Assembly: GCA_033558025.1 (NCBI GenBank)
Contig: JAUCEF010000011.1
Location: 248,001-312,000 of the forward strand
Length of the DNA: 64,000 nt
From: Phytophthora sp. 'mugwort'
Taxonomy: Eukaryota > Oomycota > Peronosporomycetes > Peronosporales > Peronosporaceae
Direction: 5' to 3'
The notes below the pieces were generated by a model. That model was not told the DNA's origin. It searched no databases and saw nothing but the letters and a program-made list of their open reading frames with translations. Each line of letters begins with the position of its first letter. Position 1 is the stretch's first letter. Below, piece after piece: positions 23,065-35,041 of the stretch. The position numbers and the translations under genes were made by a program.

Positions 23065-23971
23065 TTATAGCTGCTTCTCGTTAGCCACGTCAACCTTGCA
23101 TAGGAACTTAATGTCCTCTATCATGCCAGTGAAGTCCAGCTTGGGGCTGTAGCGCTTGTACGGCGTGCCGTCCGGACTGATCAAGAACTGCAGGCAGTTG
23201 CAACAATAACAAATAACAGTTAGCGGTTTGGATGACCAGGGGGAATGCTTCAACACCGCATCAGCGCACCTTCTCGAAGTTCCAGCTGACATCTGCACGA
23301 GTAACGGGCATCCAGATGAGACGCATGGGGTGCGAGAAGACACCGCTGGGCGTGGACATCTCGTCCAGCAGCGAGCGGTCGCACGGATAGGGAAGCGTAA
23401 TGCGCAGGAAGTTGAAGAGCGCGTGGGCATTGGCGCCGTTGACCTCGACCTTCTCCGTAAGCTGGAAGGCCGGCTCAAAGCCCTTACCGGGGCGGATGTG
23501 TCGTAAGCTCTGGTAAATCTCCTCACCGTTAAGGTTCTCCTGGTGGCCGAACTGGTTGCATGGGAATCCAATGATCACGAGCTCGGGGAAGCGCTTGGTC
23601 AGCTCGTTGAGCTGCACGTATGCCTTGGTGGTGGAGTTGCAGTGCGACGCAACGTTCACAATGAGGATCGGTTTGCCTGCATAGTCGGACAGGCGAATAA
23701 ACTTCGAGCCCGTGAGAGAGCGGAACGAGAAGTTGTGCGCCGTCTTCCGGCGGGGCGCCGAGCCTGTGCGCAAGCCATCGGGGCTGGAGGCGGATGAGGA
23801 AACAGGCACGGCTACCGGCAGGTTGTGGTACTGCTGACTCCGTGAGGCAGGACAAAGCACGCTGTTGGGGGAGTCCTCGGACTCCTGCGCCGAGTTGCCG
23901 TTGCTATTGCTCGCCGCGGCGGCGTCGTCGTCGTTCGTGGTCTCGCAGCCGTAGCCCGTCGGCAGCTTCAT
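23065..23971 (-). CDS. Glutathione peroxidase, animal GPX1-like, cysteine type, two exons
   Basis: Reduces hydrogen or lipid peroxides using a thiol donor. Exon 1 is 23971-23270, the intron 23269-23188 (82 bp, GTGCGC...GCAG), exon 2 23187-23065; the product is 274 residues. The GPx fold runs from about residue 78 to the end. The active-site block is NVASHCNSTT with Cys111 where selenoenzymes have selenocysteine. The other tetrad members are Gln144 in FPCNQFGHQE, and Trp230 and Asn231 in DVSWNFEK. The long insert with 'RPGKGFEPAF' and 'VNGANAHALFNFLR' is like tetrameric animal GPX1 rather than the shorter plant or fungal thioredoxin-dependent type, and I see no matching resolving-Cys loop. The residue after the catalytic Cys is Asn rather than the common Gly. 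The first 77 residues are an Ala/Ser/Asp-rich extension with no clear targeting signal. Confidence 0.93.
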
Positions 23972-25945
23972 TCTCGCTTGATACTGTACGTACGCAATAG
24001 ACGAAGTTTTGGCGAATGAACGATGCGAGTGGAGAAGTGGGAGTCATGATCAATTCAAAATCGATTACTGACGGTTATGCATTTATAGAGGTTATCGAAC
24101 AATTTGTATAACCGGTACTGTATCTAGACGGCATATTAAGACCAAGTCAGCTTTGCGCATAGCAATGGGCTACGAGCTCCATTTTCTTAGTCCGCCGACG
24201 CGGGGTCAATGCACATTGGGCCGTTCGTAGGACATGGGTGGACATAGCTCGGAATTAGGGCGCATGGGACGCCTGCGAACCGAGAGTGAGTGAAGGTTGG
24301 AACCCTAAATTCGCGGCACACTATATATTTTTTTAAATGTTTCATCTCGCGACTCTACAAAACGTCAGCGCGACGGCGCTTGAGTGGTCGACACACGTAG
24401 CTAACAGAGCTGGCGCTCATATCGGATATCCGGTGTGATAGAATCCGACGAGAGTCCACTGTGATGACCTCGCTTACATCACGTCCACGTACTTGATGCC
24501 GGCTCCGTGTAGTAGCTCATGTGACCCTTCCGCGGACGTGTCAGCTCTCCGTTGTCTCGACGAGTGAAGCTCAGTGAATTATTTGTGCCCACAACTTCAA
24601 CATCAAGCAAAGCATTGATCGCAGCCTTTCAAGAAGGTCCACCCTTTCGCTTGACTGCCATTCAAGCAGCTCGGCGACGAACTCACACTGGTGGTATAGC
24701 AGCAGCTGCAAGCAGTGCCAGCTATGAGCAACCTCACAAGCATCGCTTAGCATGGGTTACACTACGGCAAGGCAATCGTTTCTGGCGACTGCTTCCTCAA
24801 CGAAGAAGTCGTCGCAGCTGCGTACGACTAGCACCAACCGTCGGGTGTGCGTAACATGGCGCTCTATCGTTCCACCCTGGTATGAGAAAAGAAACCACGT
24901 AACGTTGCAGTTGTGAATCTTAGTCTGTGTGGTGGTCCTTGTTGCTGCTCACGAAGCGGCACTTGTCACCGATCTAACGGCTGGAATCCGGTGCCGCTAG
25001 CTATTGATACGCAAGCCGACAAGCACAAATCTCGCACACCGACCGAAGCCAATGCAGCCCAGCGACTTAAGCTGGTCCCCATTTGCATCTAGTAGTGCCG
25101 TCTGCTTCGACAGTCTAGTACAGCAAGCGCTCTGCCACGCTAGATCCGTTCGGGGTTTTGCAATACAGATAGTCAGTCAGCGTCTCCCTGCCATTCTGCC
25201 CGCTTCGACTGACGCGTACCGGCACAAGGGAGGGAGATGCTGTCTGAAGTCCGTAATCCCACGATTAGAGGGCCGGCCTTCACCGTGCAGCGCATCCATA
25301 TATGGTAATAGCAATGCAATTGTGGCCATCGCTGGACATTAGCTGGCGTGAAACGCGCGCTTCGAGCGCGGCGCTCAGCTGAGGAGCACCTGAGAAAGTA
25401 GAACTGGCGCGCCCCAAAAAAGTTTGACCAATGAAGCCTGCATCTCGGATGCGAATCGGATCTCAGGGAACCGAGCATTGTTGGCGCACATGTGCTGTCG
25501 CCATCACCGCCACGCACGTACGCCCCGGTCAACCCGCAACGGGATCCTTGCACTCACTCAGTCATGCTTTTTTCAGAAAAATTCAAGTGGCCCAGCAAGA
25601 CTGAACAGATTTTTGGCCCGATCTGCCAGTCGTGATGAACACGTCTGCCAGTTTCACGAGTTCTCACGATCAATTGGCTGGCCCGATACCCTGTCTCGAC
25701 CACTCACGCAGCGCTAAGAAGCTACTGTCACCGGAGCCTCCACAAAGAACCCACCCGCCCGTTACATATCGCTCCCCCCGAGCTGAAACGGCGCTCGCTT
25801 CTCTTCGTTGCTGTATACCATTGAGAGTGCGTGTCGCACTGCTGCCAAGACTCACTGGCCGTAGTTTCGCTTTAGCCGCGTCGCTCTCAAGTCGTCGCTC
25901 GAAGCTCCCTTCCTCTCCTCGTCGTCGGCTCACATATCCGTCGCG
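23972..25945. other. Long intergenic region between divergent genes
   Basis: Nearly 2 kb between the GPx gene (minus) and the coiled-coil gene (plus). Several open frames of 60-126 codons exist on both strands, but none shows a domain I recognise, consistent codon use or an Inr near its start. 25,750-25,940 is C/T-rich and probably the promoter and leader of the next gene. An old unrecognisable transposon could be present. Confidence 0.4.
24010..24022 (-). promoter_or_regulatory. Oomycete Inr-like core promoter of the GPx gene
   Basis: On the minus strand the sequence reads CGTTCATTCGCCAAAACTT about 40-50 bases before the GPx ATG. The TTCATTC core with a downstream A/T-rich flank resembles the oomycete initiator plus flanking promoter element, and its spacing from the ATG fits a short 5' leader. 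Confidence 0.5.
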
Positions 25946-27400
25946 ATGCCGCCCAGCCTGATGCTTCCTCCTCAGCCACAGGACGATGCCCTGACGTCCC
26001 TGGCCTCGTCATGCTGCGTCAAGACGCCGCCTAGCCCGCTGCTGGCCAAGCCTGGTCACTCGGCGCTGGGGCTTCCCCCTCGTCCTACGACGGCCAGCGT
26101 GAACCCCGTTAAGGCTGCTGCGGCCGTCACGCGCGCGCGAACCCAGAGCCTCCCAAGTGTCGGCGAGCAACTACTTGGTAAGGATAGCCCGTGGATGCAG
26201 CAAGCCGTGGATCGTGGGCTCTTCCGCCGCTTCGAGGAGGTCAGCAATGAGGTTGCCAGACTCACACGCATCCAGAATATGGACGCCTTCTCCTCCGAGG
26301 CCGGAGATGCGGCTGAGCCCCACCCGGAGCTCGCTCTCGTGCAGACGGAGCTGAGCCGTGCAAGATACCGCTCGGTCCGTATCCGTGAGGACCAGAAACA
26401 CATGATCCAGCAGTTCGAGGCCCAGCAGGATCGCAGCGTGCTCAAGAAGTACCTGGCCATGGCCACGGGGTCTGCTGGTCATCAGAAGAGAAAGACTGAA
26501 GAGCTAAAGAAGAAGCTCGGCCACCACATGGCAGAGGCTGTGCGCGCAGACGCCGAGCTCCAGAGACTCGAGCGGCGGTCCAGTTCCCTTGTGGACGAGT
26601 GGAAGCGCCGCTCTTCTTTCTCCATGAGCTCACGGAGCGGGCGCAGTTACCCCGTCCAACCTGAGGGCGAAGACGACGTGGAGCAGAGCGAAAGTCACGC
26701 TGAAGAAGACGATGTCTACTTTGACGACGAGTGCGACATGGATGTCACCGAGCGTCTCGAGCAGCTCCAGAGAGAGAAGCAGAGACTCCTAGGCCTCTTG
26801 CTTAGGACACTACGTCTCCCCGATGCCCTGCAGATGCACACGAACGTGGCCATGTACGCCTCCGAAGCGCAGGCCTGCGAGTCCATCAAGAAACAGATCG
26901 ACCGCGCCGTGGGACTCTACCATCAGGCGCTGCAGCTCCTGCGCATGGCCATGGCCACCGTGGTATCATCTCAGTATTCTGGCTCTGCGAGGGAGTTCGC
27001 CAACGGTCCATTCGCTCTCACAGTGGAGGCTGGTCAGCTCATGGAGGCTGCAGCCATCGGTATCCAGCCTGAAGCCCGCCGCAGGTATCGACAGTTCGCC
27101 CCAGAGTTGCAGACTTTGCGCCTCCCGAAGTTTCCACTAGTCGTGAGTGACTTTGTTCGTCGTGCACGCACCAACTTTGACCCGCGCAGTGCGCTGGCTC
27201 AGGAAGCTGTGAGGAGGCTCCCGGCTTGTGAGATCACTATGGTTATGACTCACAAGCTTGTGATTGAGAAGCTGGAGCTGCTGGACCGATGGAAACGGTC
27301 AGTCGAGCAGGACCAGGCGTACGCGCTGGACTCGCAGCGTCGTCTCGAGACGCACCTGCAGCAGCGCTTGGCTGTTTTGGCTCGGTCCGTCTCGGTCTGA
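25946..27400 (+). CDS. Unrecognised coiled-coil protein, 484 aa
   Basis: I do not recognise a family. The start [12 protein letters not shown] follows a C/T-rich leader. Residues 1-75 are Pro/Ala/Ser-rich and probably disordered. Residues about 90-215 are helical with heptad-like Leu and many charged residues ('RLTRIQN', '[13 protein letters not shown]'). 216-265 are an acidic, Ser-rich linker ([11 protein letters not shown], then Asp/Glu runs). From about 268 to the end there is a mostly helical domain that begins '[19 protein letters not shown]' and includes '[16 protein letters not shown]' and '[16 protein letters not shown]'. There is no signal peptide or membrane segment. The frame is intact and GC-rich like its neighbours, which supports a real gene. 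A role as a scaffold or signalling adaptor is possible but not shown. Confidence 0.75.
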   Translation: MPPSLMLPPQPQDDALTSLASSCCVKTPPSPLLAKPGHSALGLPPRPTTASVNPVKAAAAVTRARTQSLPSVGEQLLGKDSPWMQQAVDRGLFRRFEEVSNEVARLTRIQNMDAFSSEAGDAAEPHPELALVQTELSRARYRSVRIREDQKHMIQQFEAQQDRSVLKKYLAMATGSAGHQKRKTEELKKKLGHHMAEAVRADAELQRLERRSSSLVDEWKRRSSFSMSSRSGRSYPVQPEGEDDVEQSESHAEEDDVYFDDECDMDVTERLEQLQREKQRLLGLLLRTLRLPDALQMHTNVAMYASEAQACESIKKQIDRAVGLYHQALQLLRMAMATVVSSQYSGSAREFANGPFALTVEAGQLMEAAAIGIQPEARRRYRQFAPELQTLRLPKFPLVVSDFVRRARTNFDPRSALAQEAVRRLPACEITMVMTHKLVIEKLELLDRWKRSVEQDQAYALDSQRRLETHLQQRLAVLARSVSV

Positions 27401-27788
27401 ACCCAGAAATGCAGCAGCCACACCCCATAAACTTCTACACATAGCGACGCTTACAGCAAACGTGCGAGCGTTGTTTAAGAGGGCGGGGTTTCCATCCAGC
27501 TTCCCGCCTTTCCTAGTAAATTGTTCATAATTTATGCGTACGGGCGACAAGAAATGTGAGCGCATATGAAGAACAGTGCTGACTCGCCTCACATATTCGA
27601 GCGTTCCTGCGATCCAAATCTAATAGACCGTGCTCAATTATTCTTAATGGGGGGCTACGGGCTCACTTCGGCAGGTCGCTATTTGCTAATAGCAACAAGA
27701 AGCTGTGAGTCAACACTTGGCCACTCTCTTAACTAATTCGTAAACGTGTATATCAACATTGCCCGACTTTGTCCACCTACTCCGGTCA
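27401..27788. other. Intergenic between convergent genes
   Basis: Should contain the 3' ends of the coiled-coil gene (plus) and the RAMA-PHD gene (minus). I see no gene in it. Confidence 0.5.
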
Positions 27789-30700
27789 TCACTGCCCCCA
27801 GTCGCCCATGTTCACGTCGCTGTTGTCCGATTCGTCCATACCAGGGTGTTGCATGTTGTTGCCATTGAGTCCGCGATACGACCGACCCATGATAAAGTCT
27901 TGGTCCCCCATAGGTCGCGGCTGACCTGGCTGCTGGAGCTCGTTCGCAAACATGTGGTGCTCTGGAAGCTGGCGCTGCTGCCCAGTTAGGCCCTGCGAAC
28001 CGAAGACATCTTCCGAGTGCATCTGACCGTCGTCCCCGTAAAAGCTCGTCCGCGGTGCCGTCGGTGCTGGTTGCTGAGCGGCACTGCGAGAGACCTCATT
28101 GGGGGGCATGTAAGGAGCTCCGCGCAGACCCCCTGGCGCATTCCCAACAAAGTGACTCGAGTCCTGGTGCCGGACAACGTCGTGCATATCCATACCCATC
28201 TGAGCTGCCTGCTGCACGTAAATGTCTTGCTGGTTTGTGCCCATGCCAGAAGACATAAGCATTCCCTTGGGCAGGTCGCCGTACAAAGGGTGCTGCATCT
28301 GCCGAGAGTGCTGAAGTGCCGCCTGCTGCTGCTGGAGTTGCTGCTGCTGCTGGTTAAGCATTTGCAGATGCGATGATCCAGAGGGCACCACTTGAGGAAG
28401 ACTGGGCGATTTGCTGCGCTGGAACTGCTCTTGACGCTGCTGTTCCTGTTGGCGGCGTTGAAGCTCTAGCCGTTGTTGTTGCTCCTGCTGTCGTCGCTGC
28501 TGCTCCTGGAGTTGCTGCTCTTGGCGTTGTTTTTCCTTACGTTGCTGTTCCAATCGCTGTTGCTCCAGTCGCTGCTCTTCTTGGCGTTGCTGCTCCAGTC
28601 GCTGCTGTTCAATCCGTTGCTTCTGCTGCTGCTCGAGGCGTTTCTGTTGCTCCAATCGTTGTTGTTGTTCGAGCCGTTGTTGCTCCAAACGACGCTGTTC
28701 TTCTAGGCGGCGTTGCTCTTCAATGCGTTGTCGCTCGATGCGCTGCTGCTCGCGACGCTCTTGGTCAAGTCGCTGCTGCTCTCGACGTTGTTGCTCCCGG
28801 CGCTCTTGCTCCTGCCGTTGCTTCTCTATGCGTTGTCGCTCAAGACGTTGCTGTTTCTCTACGCACTCCCTCTCTTGACGCTCTTGCTCCTGACGTTGTT
28901 GCTCCAATTGACGTTGCTGCTCCAATTGATGCTGCTTTTCCAATTGATGCTGCTTTACCAACTGCTGCTGCTGTCTTTCCAACTGTTTCTGCTGCTCTTC
29001 TAATTGGCGCTGTTGGTTAATGCGTTCCTGTTCAAGACGCTGCTGCTGTTGCTGCTGCTTACTCAGAACTTCAAGGGCTTGGTCCAGAAAGGACTGTTGG
29101 TCTTGATTGCTAGGCTTGGGCTCCTGGCTTCTTTGTTGGTCACGCTTATCACTTCCTCCTTTTCCGCCGCGAATCAAAGTTTGACCTTGTGACGCGTTCG
29201 TTGTGGTCTTTTCGTTCATAGATGGAGAGTTGAGCAGGTCCATCCGGGTATCGCTCCCCCCTGGAATATCCGGCAATACTGACGACGTAATGTCAGCAAT
29301 TGCCCGAGATGCTAACTCTAAATCTCCTTCGCTGTCGTCATCATTGTCGGCGCGCGATTTGCTTTCGGCAGAACTGTAGTTGGAGTCCTTAGTATCCGAG
29401 TCTTCGCTTCCTAGCAGCGACGAAATTCCTGCTACGTTAGTGGCTGGAGCCGTGTTCAATGAGGTAGCAGCCGCGTTCATCTTCACGCTAGGACGGTTGC
29501 CTGGTGCAGAGTCAGCTTCGCTCAAGCGCTGCTTCTTCGCTTCAGGTTCTTCTGCACTCGCCTCACCATCATTGGTTCCCTTGCGATCACGAGCAACTCT
29601 TTCTTCTTCTTCTCGAGCATTTGCCTTTGCTTCAGCTTCCTCTTCCTCCTTAATCCGCAGCCGTTCCTCCTCTTCTTCTTCAGCCTTTAAGTCACGACAC
29701 TTTTGGTACAACATGTCCGTCATGTTGACAATTTCCTCGCTTAGATGCTCTTCCCGGGCAATCTTCAAAATTCCAGACAGAGTCTTGCGCATTCGAGCAC
29801 GATTCTGGCGAATGGCATTCAAGTTTACACCATAGTTCGCAATCTGGCGCTCAATGAGGCGTCGTGACGGAGGAATCTTCACGTTGGCAAATAAAGCCGG
29901 GGTTGGAGGCATATTTACGGGAGCACCTGTACGCTTCCGCTTCGTTCCGATTAGAGACAATGACTTGTTCAGGCTTGACGCCATCTTCTCAAAGTGGCGC
30001 TCCATCTTTGTCCACTCGTTTACAGACTCCATAATACCACGAAGCTTATCCAACAGTACAGTTAGCAGAAGCTGGTCACTGCTCGTGGTCATGAGCTTTG
30101 TACTATAGCGGTATGACGGCACGAAGCGGTCATTGATGTTGGTGGATCGAATGAAGTTGCGACGGTGCTTGATGCTCTTCAGAAACACTTCATTTAAGTG
30201 AATTTTCTGCTCACACTTGGTCAAATCACTAGAGTACTGATCGATCAACTCCACCACTTTGGTAATCGCCCGAGCCTCCACAGCACGTGACTCCTCCAGT
30301 TCCATAAGCTCACTTTCAGCATTCCGCAAATTCTTTTCGGTGCGCTTAGCGAGGGCGCTAGTGGTGCGTTCAAACTGGGATTGCGAGGACAAAATCTGGT
30401 GCCGCAAGTCAAAGATCTTAATGAGAGCATCCACTTCCGAGTTGTTGGCGCCATCGTGATCATCTTCCGCCTCGTCGTCCTGTTCGTCTTCGTCTTCACT
30501 CTCTGGCCGAGCTGCCGCGAGGATTTCGCGCTTGCCATACTCGACGAGCTGTACGAGCTGCGTCTTCTCCAGGTGCACTAGCGTCGCCCCAGTACTGTTA
30601 GCGATCAGAGATGCTCTCTCTGTTTTCGATGAGACTTCTGCGATGAGGCTGTCAATTAAAAGAAGAAACTTTTCTTCAGCCTGGAGAATACATTTTGCAA

Positions 30701-32054
30701 GTTCGTAACGTTAGCGAGGTCGCATATCCTGGCATCATGAACTAAACAGGCCTCACGTACACTGGGAGTCTTCGCGATCATGGCAACTACCAACTGCGCA
30801 TCGTCTTCCGAGCGTTCAGCTGTTGAATCTGCCTTCTCAGTATCGCCGACTGCTTCCAAACTCGTCGCCTCCACTGCTGTGCCACTGCTTACCATGTCGA
30901 TAGACCCCTGTTTGATCTCCTTCTCTTTCAGAGCGTCCTTGAGTCCTTCTGCAGCAGCTGTAGCCTCGTCGGCGTGGACTGTATTAGCTGCCTCTTTATC
31001 AGGAATTGTCGTGTCCTTCAACTTGATTGAATTGTCCACCGACACAGATGCGCTGTCATCAGTGGAGACCTCGGACTTCTCTTCCGTCACGATAGTCGAA
31101 GCCTCGGTATCACCAGCCGATTTCTTCGCATCAGACTTTTCCTCTTCTGACTTCTCCTCAGCCGAGGCTTTTTCGTCTGCGTTATCTTCAGTAAAAGCTT
31201 CATCCTCGTTCTCCATTCTGACATCCTCGCTCTCGGTTGCCTGCGTGGACTTCTCCTTAGACTCCTTCTCCTTCTGCTCTGCAATCCTGTCCACGAGCAC
31301 GCGCCGCGTTTGTTGGAGGAACTCGAGGATTCTGTTGGCCTGGTCTGTCAGACATTTCTCGCAGAACCAGGGGGCTGGAGGGGCCGTTTGCAGCGCCGGA
31401 CTCGCACACTTGAAGTGCGTCTCGCTGTGGCAGGCGCTGCACTCGGCCACGTCTGTTGTGGCCTCTTTCCTGCAGGCCGCGCACTTCTGCACACAAAACA
31501 GCCAGCACCGTAGTCAGTTAAATAGCTTAGTTGTCATAACCTGACGACATCAGCTACGCACCGGAGCCGCCTCGTGTTTAGCCTGCATTGTTGCAGTCGC
31601 TTGAGGCATTCTTTCCGTGGCTGTAGGTACCGGCGTTGGCGCCTTCTTCTCTTTGTGGGCAGAGCGCGCGTTCGTGCCGCGTTTGCGGATATTGAGGCGG
31701 TCCTTGATGTCCTTGAGGCTCTCGCCTGAGGCCGCCGAGTACATGGACGACCAGCCCGCATCCGTCTTGAGTGCTGCATGTATGAGAGGGGGGGGGGGAG
31801 GTTATGAGAACGGGCGTCTACGGGACGAGAGAGAGGGGGAACGTACAGGGATTCAGTGTGCGCTTCATATGCAACGCGCAGGGCACGGGGGACGTGTAGA
31901 CCTGGTCCTTGAAGCGGATGGAGCCGTCAGGCAGTAGGTCCGCATACACGCGTTTGCGATAGTAAGACACGTAGAGCTTCTTTAGGCCCGGCGACAGCAG
32001 TTTCTCGCTGATAAGAGTCGTCAGCACGATGCGCGCGTCTCCCTGGACGTGCAT
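27789..32054 (-). CDS. RAMA-PHD-finger-glutamine-rich nuclear protein, four exons
   Basis: I read this as one gene of 1345 residues. Exons: 32054-31847, 31773-31562, 31486-30761, 30680-27789. Introns are 73, 75 and 80 bp, all GT...AG. The last has GTACGT, a CTAAC branch point and CTCCAG, and joins two exons in phase that would otherwise look like two genes. Residues 11-97 form a RAMA domain (LPDGSIRF, VYTSP, 'TDAGWSSMYS'), the module linked to DNA adenine methylation in bacterial methylases and MPND. Residues 142-185 are a C4HC3 PHD finger (C142, C145, C156, C159, H164, C167, C182, C185), a histone-tail reader type. Exon 3 continues acidic and Ser/Glu-rich. Exon 4 begins with a helical region (383-700), then KR-rich and acidic parts, then about 250 residues of Gln/Arg/Glu repeats (about 920-1180). 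A likely nuclear chromatin reader or coactivator. The start at 32054 is the simplest; an ATG at 32145 followed by an intron is possible. Confidence 0.8.
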
Positions 32055-32340
32055 CAAGAGGCAGCCATCGAACGATGGAGGAGGAGTGGGCAGCGTTAGC
32101 GACAGATACAGAGAGAGAGACCAGTAGAGGCCCTGGACGCACCATGATGAAGATGAGGATGAAGGTGTCGAGCGTGCGGAGGCGCGAAGCCGCTGTGAAC
32201 TGGCAGGAACCGCGCGCTTTACACCGCTTCTTTACAAGGGGGAGCCTAATTTAAGATATGTCATCCTAGTTTAGATTCTAGTATAAGTATTTTAGTGATT
32301 GTATACAACTACAGTAGTCAGCTCAATTAGTGCCACCATA

Positions 32341-33430
32341 CTAATTTATGTGACAGGAAAACCGATTGGGCTTCTGCCGGCTTCGATTTTGGAGGGGCAC
32401 AGCACGTTCTAAGCCGCATTGCCGACACCTTGAGGGTAGCGGAGAATATTAATATATCCGACAAGCCGGCAGTGCTCTACAGACTAATTCGAGTTGCTCT
32501 CGCAGCGGAAGAACGTGACGATGAAGCCGAGTTTAAGGCTTTGCCTGGGTATATGGAACTGTTTGCGCAGCAGAGTGCCGATCCGAGAGGTTGCTGCCAG
32601 CTCGACACTTCAGGTCATTTCTATCGCTCTTTTCTTTCAATTGGATCTGCGGTTCGTATTCAAGACTCCCTTCTTCTTGGATAGGAGAGCGACGGTACAT
32701 CAAGAACGCCAAGTGTATAGGGTTTGTGCCAGCTTAGGCGGCAAGGATGGAAACAAACGCATTGCACCTGTTGCTAGACCATACGTCCACTAAGAAACGC
32801 TGGAAAGCTTCAAACTGTATTGCCGGAGGAATAGCGCGGCATGATCGCCTAATTTTATAGATGTCGGAAATCAACTATCAACTCGAGCAAAACTAGCGTT
32901 GATGGGTCATAAAGTCATTGTCAAATTTTGTGCCCTCCACATCCGCTTCAACACTATCGAAAAAAAATTAAGTAAGTGAACGTGACCAAAGAAAATGTGC
33001 ATGCTGAGATAATGCGTCTTCACTCGTCTCGGACTGAGCATGAATATGAGCGCAACATTGTACTATTGCCCCAGTCGTTCCATGACCCTATACTCTCCTT
33101 CGTCGATGGTAAAAAAAAAAGAGAAGTACGTCGGTTTTTATTTGCAAAGCATACACACCACTAACTAGACGGTAGCTGGTAACACCACCTCTGACGCCGC
33201 TGAAGCTGAATGGCTTCATGAAACTTGAAGGGCTCTCATCTGTACGGCGAAAACCTGCCATGTTTGGTGTTCGTCCGACAAGTGGGGCAGAAGGAGGTAA
33301 CAATGAGCTATCATGGAAAAGACGTCCATGCACTTGGTTTTCACGTCGCTCAGAGCTTATTGCATGCGTGCCGTTAGAATTCGCAATGCACTTTTTAAGA
33401 ATCAAACGACTGGGTCAGAGATGGCTTTGA
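32341..33430 (+). pseudogene. MULE (Mutator-like) transposase remnant A
   Basis: The plus strand carries decayed MULE blocks in shifting frames: 'FYRSFLSIG' near 32,620, 'VCASLGGKDGNKRI' near 32,740 (the GVCLxLGGKDGN block), 'SNCIAGGIARHDRLI' near 32,830 and 'VKFCALHIRFNTIEKK' near 32,950. The catalytic acidic residues are not all present. The remainder to 33430 has short frames that could be the C-terminal part. Confidence 0.6.
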
Positions 33431-34370
33431 TCTAACACCGCACGCGATGGATATGTTTAACGGATAAATGAAGCATTTGCCGAAGCTTGCGGTTGTCCAT
33501 TCATCACCTTCTTAGTTTTATATCTTCGATCCATTTGACCGAAGTGACGTGGCTTTGACAACGGAGACGAACTTGGCTACTGGAAAGTGTAAACCATGCC
33601 AAGTGTCAGAGCAACTGCAGACGCATCCATATCGGCATGTATAAGTTGTCCTCTACGATCTGGAGCGTCAGAATGCAAGTAGACATCCCATGCATCACGT
33701 GCTTGCGTATATCCACCACACCTATCTTGATCCACACCGTGCACGATGTTTTTCGTGCTGTAAATAAATCTATCCGTGGATTATATATTCACTAGAACCA
33801 GTAGTGTCGTCCCATCTTCAGTCTATCGACAAGCAGGTTGTTCTCGTAAAACTCGTCTAGCAGATTTCCAACGCGGCGAAAGACGAATACTCAACAGAGA
33901 CGAAGGCACGGCCGAAGCCAAACTGCTCTACGTCTATAACAAACAGCACCCCGATGATAAAGACCGCCGCCATCGATGCGTTCTTCGGTTCTCAGATATC
34001 TGCAAAACTGACAAAGCAACGAGGTGAGTATCATTTTGCAGCAGCTGCGAGTCTACAGCCCATAATGCTGTCACGTGGTCTGGATTGCGAGGAAGCCAGA
34101 ATCACAACTACCCCAGGCGAGTACATACTTGAAGCTGCTCCTTTTGAAAACTGACGAGACCAACGCGTTCCTCCAGTCCCCTCTAAAGGTGTCGTCAAAG
34201 CATCGATTTCCTGAACGAAACGAAGAAGCCATCGGTTAGGCCTATCGTTTCGCTGCATATGCACACTTCATTATTGCTCCGTGCTGCTTGAAGTAAATGC
34301 CTCAAGAATGTCAGAATGGATAATGGTTAGAGTTAAAGCAGCAACAACCATCCGGTTTATTTACTTGACC
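33431..34370. other. No recognised feature
   Basis: About 940 bp of sequence between transposon debris and the aminotransferase pseudogene. Frames of 60-83 codons exist but none resembles a known domain. Confidence 0.4.
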
Positions 34371-34953
34371 ACGCTTGTCATGTTTTTTACGGCTTCGTTA
34401 AGTGGACGCCGCTCGACACGAGCATGGCGACTGGGCACACCAGAAGCGTCTTCTCCCGCTCTTCTGAGATGGTCAGGTTGTCCTGCTGGCCGGCACATGG
34501 TGTACAGCGTCTGATACATGGATTGCTGCGCGCCGTTCGGCACGAGCACCTCCGTGGCCGAGTGGTTTTCGAGCCTCTTGGCCTTCGGCAGGTACGTCGA
34601 GAAGAGGTCGCGAAGCTCGACGAGTCCCTTCGTGTGCATGTGGGTATAGTGCGACGCCCGCCGCCAGCACGCGCTCGTGCAAGTGTAGCCGGATCGCCCA
34701 CGCACAGCGACCATACCTGCTTGCCGTCGGCCACCATTTGGTCGGTCTGGCTACGGGCTTGGCCACAGCAACCTTCTGGAACATGGGGTTGAGCGGATAC
34801 TTGTCGGTCATGGTGATGTTGATGCCGGTCTCGACCGGCCTTGCGCACCAGCTCTTGCGCTGTCAGGGACTCCTCGCTCTGCGACGTCGCGTAGGAGCCC
34901 AGGTTGCGCACGAGGGCGGATATCTTGTTCAGGCGCCGCAAGACCGCCGCCAT
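34371..34953 (-). pseudogene. Class I/II (alanine-type) aminotransferase pseudogene, 5' part only
   Basis: The minus-strand ATG at 34953 opens MAAVLRRLNKISALVRNLG, an Arg/Leu/Ser-rich, acid-free start that looks like a mitochondrial presequence. Aminotransferase blocks follow in different frames: 'ETGINITMTDKYPLNP', 'VADGKQVWSLCVGDP' (compare the I-L-GDP block), 'KGLVELRDLFSTYLP' (GLxELR) and 'EVLVPNGAQQSMYQTLYTM' (the TNGAQQAI block of the PLP fold). At least three frameshifts break it, and it ends before the PLP-binding Asp and Lys. A gene fragment captured or left in a transposon-rich area is likely; the transposon remnants on both sides agree with that. Confidence 0.7.
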
Positions 34954-35041
34954 GTTGGCGTCCGTGAGGTGGCTCAGCACGTTCACGTAAAAGAAGTATT
35001 TGTACCTACGGGTGTCGACGGCCTTCTCACCGTGCTGCTTA

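Noticed and set aside
24552..24854. 100-codon plus frame as a gene
   Set aside because: No domain, no Inr, atypical composition; similar random frames are common nearby.
28373..29020. Long plus-strand frames rich in Val/Ala or Leu opposite the glutamine-rich exon
   Set aside because: They are reverse-strand reflections of CAG/CAA-type repeats; no start context or domain.
27789..30578. A separate 929-residue gene starting at 30578
   Set aside because: The first codon there is GTG, the frame continues upstream with protein-like sequence, and a consensus intron joins it in phase to the PHD exon.
30656..31492. A separate 278-residue PHD protein
   Set aside because: Its first codon is a GTG inside an intron acceptor, and its last residues before the stop lie in an intron.
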